A stretch of 64,000 nt of DNA. Source: Melieria omissa (Eukaryota; Arthropoda; Insecta; Diptera; Ulidiidae). Both the position numbers and the translations under genes were made by a program. The DNA lies in NCBI GenBank assembly GCA_963971225.1, contig OZ020269.1, positions 81,010,450 to 81,074,449 on the forward strand. The letters run 5' to 3'. Numbering within the stretch: the first letter of the stretch is position 1; the number at the start of each line of letters is the position of its first letter. Of the stretch, positions 57,665 to 64,000 are shown one piece after another. The notes under the pieces are model-generated. The model saw only the letters and a list, made by a program, of their open reading frames with translations. It was not told the origin of the DNA and did not search any database.

Positions 57665-60600
57665 TTACAATGAATCTTCTTCTAGCTTATCATCTAAAAA
57701 TTCATAATCTGTACATTCATCACTTAAATTATCACCATCTGTGTTGCCTTCTGAGTCCGTTTCAACTGGCCTACCTCGAGGTTCCAACCATTTCTTCATT
57801 CTAGACGAATCAATTACATTGTCATATGGCATCTGAGTAACCTGACAATTTTCAACATCCGTAACAACATAACGATCATGACCTAATTGCTTACGAACTA
57901 CATAAGGGCCTCTGTACTTCTGAATTAGCTTCTTATTCTTCCCTACCGTAGTGTCTACATTTTTAACCACAACTAAATCTCCTGGTTCAAATTGTTTCGC
58001 TGGCCTATGGCTCCTCTCGTAATATTTCTGATTGTACAACTGAGACTTCTGTATTGCAAGCTCTGCCTGCTCCCTTATTTCGGACAAATTAACTTCTTCT
58101 CTTGAATACACATCATGCAAATACTCCGTCAATTCATCAACTACTTTGCCGCGCTGCTCAACGCCAAAAAGCAGCTTACTAGGGGTCGTCTTTGTGGCAC
58201 AGTGTACAGTATTATTCATTGCAAACTCGACATCCGTCAGTTTCTGTTTCCAATCTACATGGTTTATAGGGTCAGTCGTTTTGGCCAATATTGCTTTCAA
58301 CACCCGATTCACCCTCTCAACCTGACCATTCGACTGTGGCGAAGCTACCGCATTCAAAACATGTACAATGTTATTGTTCCCGCAAAAATCCCTAAACTCC
58401 GATGACGTAAAAGCTGTGCCCCGATCATCTATGATTCTTCTGGGACGACTGTATTCAACAAAATATCTCTTCAACGCACAAATCGATTCTTTCGCACTAC
58501 TATTCGTAGCATACATTTTGACAAATTTTGTGAAAGCATCAATCACCACAAACACATGTTTATGCTTTGAGTTCACACTCTCCAATGGCCCGAAATGGTC
58601 AATGTGCACTGTATCGAACGGTTCTGGCTTCTTTGGAATACTATATATATTACGCTCATTGCTTCTAGGCGACGTCGAATAATAAATGCACTTCAAACAA
58701 TTTCTGATGAACACATTCAGCTTTTCGCGCATACGGGGAAACCAATAATGCTTCCGAATCTGATTTGCACATTTCTCAATACCCAAATGACCATATTTCT
58801 CATGTATCAATCGCATAATGTTCTCTTCCATCTCACCCGGCACATACAACTGTCGATTCTGACCACTGACACGAAAGACTAACCCATTCTCCAACTCATA
58901 TCCTGGCACTTCCCCTTGCTCTAATTCTTCCCGCAGTTTATGAATCACAGGATCACGCGTCTGTATAATCTGAATGTTCAAATCAACCTCATTCTCCTCA
59001 ATACTACACACAGCTGACAACCGGCTCAATGCATCAACATGCTGCATCTGTTCACCCTTTCGGTGTCGAACTGAAAAATCAAACCCGGCGAGACCCAATG
59101 TCCATCTGGCAATTCTTGGATTAATTGTTTTCTTCTCCAATGTCAAGACCAAAGAGTTGCAATCAGTCACAACTACAAACGGAATTCCATCCAACATAGT
59201 CCGGAATCTTTCCAATGCATTCACAATTGCCAATGTTTCCAACTCAAAGCTATGATAACGCGACTCCGGATCCGTCGTTGTTTTCGAATAAAATGCCACT
59301 GGGTGAAACCTGCCGTCATCTTGCTTCTGTAACAGTATAGCACCATACCCTCGCGAACTTGCATCCGTATGCAACTCTGTCTCCCGCCCTGAATCAAAGA
59401 CACACAGTACAGGGGGCTCAGTCAATTTAGATTTCAAGGTCTCAAACGCATTCCTACACTCTTCTGTCCATTCAAACTTTACACCTTTTCGCGTCAAATA
59501 ACTCAATGGGCGCGCAATCTGAGAAAAATTATACACAAATCGTCTAAAATATGAAAAAAGACCCACCGCCCTCTGCACCTCCTTTATGTTGGTAGGTACT
59601 GCGTAATTCTTTATCGCTACCAAATGATCTTCATTCGGACGAATCCCCCGTTCACTCACACAGTAGCCTAAATACTTCAATTCTCTATATGCAAATTTGC
59701 ACTTCTTCAGATTCAAGCACAATCCAGCCCCTGACAATAATTTCAAAACTTCTGCCAAAACCACATAATGTTCCTCAATAGTCTTCGTGGCAATGTTAAT
59801 ATCATCTAAATACACCACAATCCTCTTCGCATCAATCAACGGCCGCAACACTAAATTAATAAACCGCTGGAACACTGGTGGAGCATTAGTCAAACCAAAT
59901 GGCATAAACCGATACTCATACTGTCCCATCGGAGTCACAAACGCAGTTATCGGTATCGATTCCTCATGCATCGGCACCTGGTGAAACCCATTCCTCAAGT
60001 CCAACGTACTGAAGAAACTCTTCCCACCCAAATATTCAATACAATCCTCAACTAACGGCAACGGATAATGATCTCTGACAGTCAACTTATTCAACGCCCG
60101 ATAGTCAACACACATTCTCAATTCACCGTTCTTCTTCCGCACTAACACAATCGGAGACGCGTATGGAGACGCACTTGGCTGAATAATGCCCTGAGCCAAC
60201 AAATCATCAATTGTCTTCTGTACTTCTGTCTTTTCCCTATATGACAACCGGCGCGGACCACTGTACACCGGCGCATCACTCTTCAACTGAATTTTCATGC
60301 AATAGCCACTCAACTTCCCCCCCTTGTTCTTCATTTTCAAATAGTTCTCAAAAACAACTGATTTCAAAGCATCTGCATCTGTTATAGACAAGTTTTCGTC
60401 CACATCAATTAGATCACCAATTTCATCCATCTCAGTTGCACCTACCATCAATATTACTTCATCATACAAATTCAAGTCTTCTGTTCCAACTAAATTTACA
60501 ACTCCGATACACGACTCAAGTCGAGTTTCACACAAATTCGAATCACCAATTACATTTACCTCTGCATTAACTGAATTAATTTCTGACTTGCCACACTTAT

Positions 60601-62401
60601 CATCTGATTTCAATAACTTAACTCTGTTTGGAACCTCTGTTATCTTAACTACTGGACTCTTTAATAAATTAAACAACTTAAGTGCACTGATATTCAACGG
60701 AACTTCATTTTTATTGGCATTATTAATCTCCAGCAGAGTACGTCTACTATATCTCACTGTGTCCATTTGGCACAGGCTTATATTCATTGCCTTAAGTAAA
60801 TCGCGTCCAAAAAGTAGGGGCACCACTGCCTCTTCATCTGGCAAAACAAACAAATTATGGTCAAATTTACGGTTATCAAACACAATTTTACAAGTCACAA
60901 GGCCGTACGTACTTAAATTCATATTTCCCATCCCCCGATACTCTGTCACAGTCAATTCACCCGTCACCTCAAATGGCACAAGAGAACGCTTCACGAAACT
61001 AGTCGGACTGCCATTATCAAATAAAGCAAAACACGGAATTAATTCAGTGCACTTATTCTGTTTCAAAAAGGCAACACTTACAAGATTTCGGTGTTTCAGC
61101 TGTCGGGCTAAACGTCGGACCTCCTCTACCTCCGTCAATGGCGTCCCTGCCTCCCACTCCTCGACCTCTGCTACTGGCTGCTGTTGTTTCGGTACGGCTG
61201 GCATCCGTGTTTGCGTCTGGTTTAGTGTTGTATTCTGCATCCGACTACGACGTGGGCACTGCTGGCGCATGTGGCCTACTTCATGGCATATGAAACACGA
61301 GTTCGGTGGGCGTCGCGGGGCCCCGCACGCACTTTGATAGTGCCCATATTGAAAACAGTTGTAACACCTGACGGCCGACAAATCCGTGACTTTTGCAGCT
61401 GTGTTAGCAACTGGCACTGTTGTATACGACCTCGGCCTAGGCACGGCACCCGACATGACACTGATCTTCGGCACAACCACTGGCGCAGCTGCCCGACGCT
61501 TCTTCTCGTAACGCTCCATCAACCCCTTCAATTCACGCAAGGAAGTGGCACTGTACAGCATCGAAACCATATTCGTATCGTCGTTAAGCCCCTCGATGAT
61601 AATGTCGATTAGGTCCGTTTCTGACACATCGGCGCGGCTGGCAATGTACTGCATCTCAACAATATATTGTCGTGGTGTTTCGTCTGGTCTCAGGACACGG
61701 GCACGTAACTGTTGCAGCACATCTCGAACCGTGAATATACGACGGTATTCAGTCATCAAAGCCATCCTTAGCTCACCATAGCTGCGAACACGAGTTATGT
61801 CCGCGAACCGCTTCGCTTGCCCAGTTATCAGATGTCGTGCGGCAACCAGCTGGTCTCGCTCACTGTACTGGAAACTCTCGAACACATTCTCCAAGTCGGC
61901 CAACCATTTGCTAACGTCCTGCAACTCCGAACCATCAAATTTGCTCATCATCGCGTCCAGTACACCCAGGTCGATTCTACGACTCTCGAACTCGTTCAAC
62001 TCACGCTGCAGCTGGACAAGCTCACGTTTCTTGCGCATGATCGCCAACTGCCGATCTAACTCAGCCTCTTCAGCCTCAGTACTGGTCACATTCACCACAC
62101 TCCCTGCATCAACTGTATCATCTTCTGTATCTGGCACATTCATGGGTCGCTCCCTCTGGCTGGCCCCTGGCATCTGTCGTCTAGTCGTCTGCACACTCTG
62201 GCTGGCATCTGGCATCTGTTGATTCAGCGGAACATCAGGCTCGCTATCCGCTCTGGCCGCTCTTCCGCTACCTCCGACACGACCTGCTACCGCTTGTTCA
62301 TACACTGTCCGCAACTGAACCATCGTGGCGTCTTCCTCGAATTCAGCTCCCGCAGCCCGTAGTGCAGCAATAACCGCATTGCGCGTTAATTTGTTCGCCA
62401 T
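57665..62401 (-). CDS. Gag-Pol polyprotein of the Ty3/gypsy element (1578 residues, uninterrupted)
   Basis: A single frame with no stop or frameshift begins at ATG 62401, about 65 bases inside the 5' LTR. It has a SAP-like N-terminus, then Gag with two CCHC knuckles near residues 345-385 (CYNCFQYGHYQSAC and CFICHEVGHMRQQC). A retropepsin-like site near residue 460 reads LFDNGSPTSF. RT has YLDD near residue 865. RNase H follows at about 990-1110. Integrase has an HHCC-type zinc domain, then D (HIDHFG, about 1269), D (IIDDRG, about 1325) and E (NGQVER, about 1360). A short acidic C-terminus follows. There is no envelope gene. The order PR-RT-RH-IN places it in Ty3/gypsy. The sub-lineage is not assigned. 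Gag and Pol share one frame without a visible recoding site, so Gag must come from processing. The protease motif DNGS departs from the common DT/SG. Confidence 0.95.
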   Translation of the reverse strand: MANKLTRNAVIAALRAAGAEFEEDATMVQLRTVYEQAVAGRVGGSGRAARADSEPDVPLNQQMPDASQSVQTTRRQMPGASQRERPMNVPDTEDDTVDAGSVVNVTSTEAEEAELDRQLAIMRKKRELVQLQRELNEFESRRIDLGVLDAMMSKFDGSELQDVSKWLADLENVFESFQYSERDQLVAARHLITGQAKRFADITRVRSYGELRMALMTEYRRIFTVRDVLQQLRARVLRPDETPRQYIVEMQYIASRADVSETDLIDIIIEGLNDDTNMVSMLYSATSLRELKGLMERYEKKRRAAAPVVVPKISVMSGAVPRPRSYTTVPVANTAAKVTDLSAVRCYNCFQYGHYQSACGAPRRPPNSCFICHEVGHMRQQCPRRSRMQNTTLNQTQTRMPAVPKQQQPVAEVEEWEAGTPLTEVEEVRRLARQLKHRNLVSVAFLKQNKCTELIPCFALFDNGSPTSFVKRSLVPFEVTGELTVTEYRGMGNMNLSTYGLVTCKIVFDNRKFDHNLFVLPDEEAVVPLLFGRDLLKAMNISLCQMDTVRYSRRTLLEINNANKNEVPLNISALKLFNLLKSPVVKITEVPNRVKLLKSDDKCGKSEINSVNAEVNVIGDSNLCETRLESCIGVVNLVGTEDLNLYDEVILMVGATEMDEIGDLIDVDENLSITDADALKSVVFENYLKMKNKGGKLSGYCMKIQLKSDAPVYSGPRRLSYREKTEVQKTIDDLLAQGIIQPSASPYASPIVLVRKKNGELRMCVDYRALNKLTVRDHYPLPLVEDCIEYLGGKSFFSTLDLRNGFHQVPMHEESIPITAFVTPMGQYEYRFMPFGLTNAPPVFQRFINLVLRPLIDAKRIVVYLDDINIATKTIEEHYVVLAEVLKLLSGAGLCLNLKKCKFAYRELKYLGYCVSERGIRPNEDHLVAIKNYAVPTNIKEVQRAVGLFSYFRRFVYNFSQIARPLSYLTRKGVKFEWTEECRNAFETLKSKLTEPPVLCVFDSGRETELHTDASSRGYGAILLQKQDDGRFHPVAFYSKTTTDPESRYHSFELETLAIVNALERFRTMLDGIPFVVVTDCNSLVLTLEKKTINPRIARWTLGLAGFDFSVRHRKGEQMQHVDALSRLSAVCSIEENEVDLNIQIIQTRDPVIHKLREELEQGEVPGYELENGLVFRVSGQNRQLYVPGEMEENIMRLIHEKYGHLGIEKCANQIRKHYWFPRMREKLNVFIRNCLKCIYYSTSPRSNERNIYSIPKKPEPFDTVHIDHFGPLESVNSKHKHVFVVIDAFTKFVKMYATNSSAKESICALKRYFVEYSRPRRIIDDRGTAFTSSEFRDFCGNNNIVHVLNAVASPQSNGQVERVNRVLKAILAKTTDPINHVDWKQKLTDVEFAMNNTVHCATKTTPSKLLFGVEQRGKVVDELTEYLHDVYSREEVNLSEIREQAELAIQKSQLYNQKYYERSHRPAKQFEPGDLVVVKNVDTTVGKNKKLIQKYRGPYVVRKQLGHDRYVVTDVENCQVTQMPYDNVIDSSRMKKWLEPRGRPVETDSEGNTDGDNLSDECTDYEFLDDKLEEDSL

Positions 62402-62466
62402 TGAACCACAATAACTTTAGAACTTAGATAGAAAAAAAATTCCTGCTCGAACCCCACACTTGACGT

Positions 62467-62690
62467 TGTAATGAGCACTGGGATGGATTTAAGTCCTTTT
62501 GATATAAACAACTGTGTAAACTTTTAAGACAAACTTTATTTGCGTGTTCTAACAATGGCGTCACAAGTAAAAGTAAAAGGTAAAGGACCAGCATGAACTT
62601 AGCTGCAAGCCCGAGTTGCCACACTGCTTGACAAGCCCAACCACAACAGGGTTGCATTCACCATGGCACCACCTCCACCAATACACTACA
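62467..62690 (-). repeat. 5' LTR of the Ty3/gypsy element
   Basis: It is identical over 224 bp to the LTR at 57402-57625. In element orientation it should hold the promoter and transcription start. No TATA box is obvious. Confidence 0.93.
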
Positions 62691-64000
62691 ATATATATAT
62701 TATTATTATATATATATTATTCAAAATACTATTTTTCAATATTTTATATCAATTCATATTTTAATAGCTTCATCAATATTATTTTTAAAATTAAAAACTA
62801 TCAGGTTTTTTGTAAATGATTCCCATTTTAACTTGGAAAATAGTCCACCTCATCGCATTCTTATTGTAATGAAATTCATACTATCGCGTCCACAAAAGTT
62901 CCCAAATACGTCTTTTGAGAACCTCAAAAAAATGCAGAGCGTGTGGATCTGCGGATTACTCAACATTTTTTAAAATCGTATTAAATATTAGCAACGCAAC
63001 ATATGGCACAACAATCACGAATATTTAAATTCACAAATTACTCATATGCTTTTTTTGCATTATTTTGCCGACATTGGCCCACTGCACACTTCATTGTTTA
63101 CATTTTGTTTTCTATCAAAAACTCATTACAATTGTTGCAAACCGTTTTCACGAAAACGTTCACTATTGCATTTTGTATTATTCCAAAGATTCCACACCGT
63201 GTTGGTCAAATTTTCGCGGTAAATAGTAACAAAATTCAAAAAATGCCGTGGGCCAATCAAATTTTTCATAACAAATGAAAATAATTTTAAAGTGCCCAAT
63301 TGACATAGGATTTAAATTTAATTTTTATTTTTTTTCAAGATGAGGAAAAATACAAGGAGAAGCAAGATTTTATTTTGGCAAAATTCTGCACATGTCATTG
63401 CAGAATTGGCAGAAATTGATTAAACTGTCAAAAAATATGTGTATAAACGTGTTTTCGGTCTTAAAAAGGAATATACGTACGAATAATAAAAATAAAGTAC
63501 TACACTCTGAAATGGTCACCTTATAAATTTTCATCAGTGACGTCATCAGCCGGATGTCGTAATCTTTATTTTATCATTCTTAGGTAATTTATATCTCAAT
63601 TTTCGTATGTCAAACCTATGACTGAAAATTTTTGATTCATACCGTGTTGAGTGGCTTGTTTCATTTCGTCAACATATCGTCCGTCCCGGAAATCGGGTTT
63701 TCTATACTCTTTCATGGACTCTTTTGCGAAAGCAATTCTGTGCTCCTTGTAAGCTAAATATGGGCTTCTTACATGCTGTTATGTAGGGTAAATAGTTATT
63801 TTCAGGACTTTTCTCATAAAGTCACTGCTACTGGGTTTTATAAAATATTTATATACATTTCTGAAGATATTGGATGTAACCAGCCTTAGATTATGATGCA
63901 CTGATCGCAAAACAATCTAATCCTATTCCTTGGGTAGCTTAAGAAAATGGCCAGATCATAGCAGAGAAGCAAGAATTTCCGTTTTTTTCCAAATTGAAGA
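62691..64000. other. AT-rich flank, no supported gene
   Basis: It begins with a (TA)n/(ATT)n tract in which the LTR element is inserted. A 91-codon plus-strand frame (63003-63278) and others show no recognisable product. Confidence 0.5.

Larger units (their letters stand above)
57402..62690 (-). mobile_element. Complete Ty3/gypsy LTR retrotransposon with identical LTRs (5289 bp)
   Basis: Two 224-bp direct repeats (57402-57625 and 62467-62690) read identically by eye and enclose one long minus-strand gag-pol frame. The element sits in an AT microsatellite. ATAT is present outside both LTRs, consistent with a 4-bp (or 6-bp) target duplication but not proof. The sequence after the 5' LTR (ACGTCAAGTGTGGGGTTCGA) does not give an obvious tRNA primer match, and no clean polypurine tract precedes the 3' LTR. 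Confidence 0.95.

Noticed and set aside
63003..63278. 91-codon frame near the right edge
   Set aside because: Phe/Ile/Lys-rich composition as expected from AT-rich noncoding DNA; no motif.

Overview
The window is eukaryotic nuclear DNA from an insect, most likely a higher fly (Schizophora), perhaps a tephritid fruit fly. This rests on many-exon genes with GT-AG introns whose proteins read like Drosophila orthologues, very AT-rich intergenic DNA, insect-style mariner, piggyBac, Harbinger and Ty3/gypsy elements, and abundant TACA/TGTA microsatellites. No rRNA, genuine tRNA gene or CRISPR array was recognised.

Five host genes can be built exon by exon. (1) 17.4-25.7 kb, plus: the 3' eight exons of a Cys-loop ligand-gated chloride channel of the insect pHCl-like group; the 5' end was not found. 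(2) 31.2-34.7 kb, minus: PWP2/UTP1, a WD-repeat SSU-processome protein, 11 exons, 950 codons. (3) 36.3-37.3 kb, plus: Nup37, 3 exons, 317 codons. (4) 37.5-40.8 kb, minus: cytosolic cysteinyl-tRNA synthetase, 6 exons, 739 codons. (5) 44.55-50.5 kb, plus: a four-helix membrane protein of the DUF4728 type, 4 exons, 183 codons, with a 5.3-kb intron full of transposons. PWP2 and Nup37 are head to head. Nup37 and CysRS are tail to tail with 143 bp between their stop codons. PWP2, Nup37 and CysRS are housekeeping genes (ribosome assembly, nuclear pore, translation) packed into about 10 kb between transposon-rich flanks.

The rest is a dense and often nested repeat landscape. It holds an apparently intact Ty3/gypsy element with identical LTRs (57.4-62.7 kb) and two dead mariners with TA target sites. 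It also holds at least five families of TTAA-flanked, piggyBac-type elements, one with recognisable transposase remnants. Two copies of a PIF/Harbinger derivative carry the remains of both hallmark genes (Myb-like and transposase) in convergent orientation. There are hAT-, pogo- and Harbinger-type MITEs, tRNA-derived SINEs, several LINE fragments, a three-locus minisatellite-bearing element, and a 1.07-kb imperfect palindrome. All element boundaries were read by eye from terminal repeats and target-site duplications. Family names rest on protein or terminal-repeat motifs, not on database searches.
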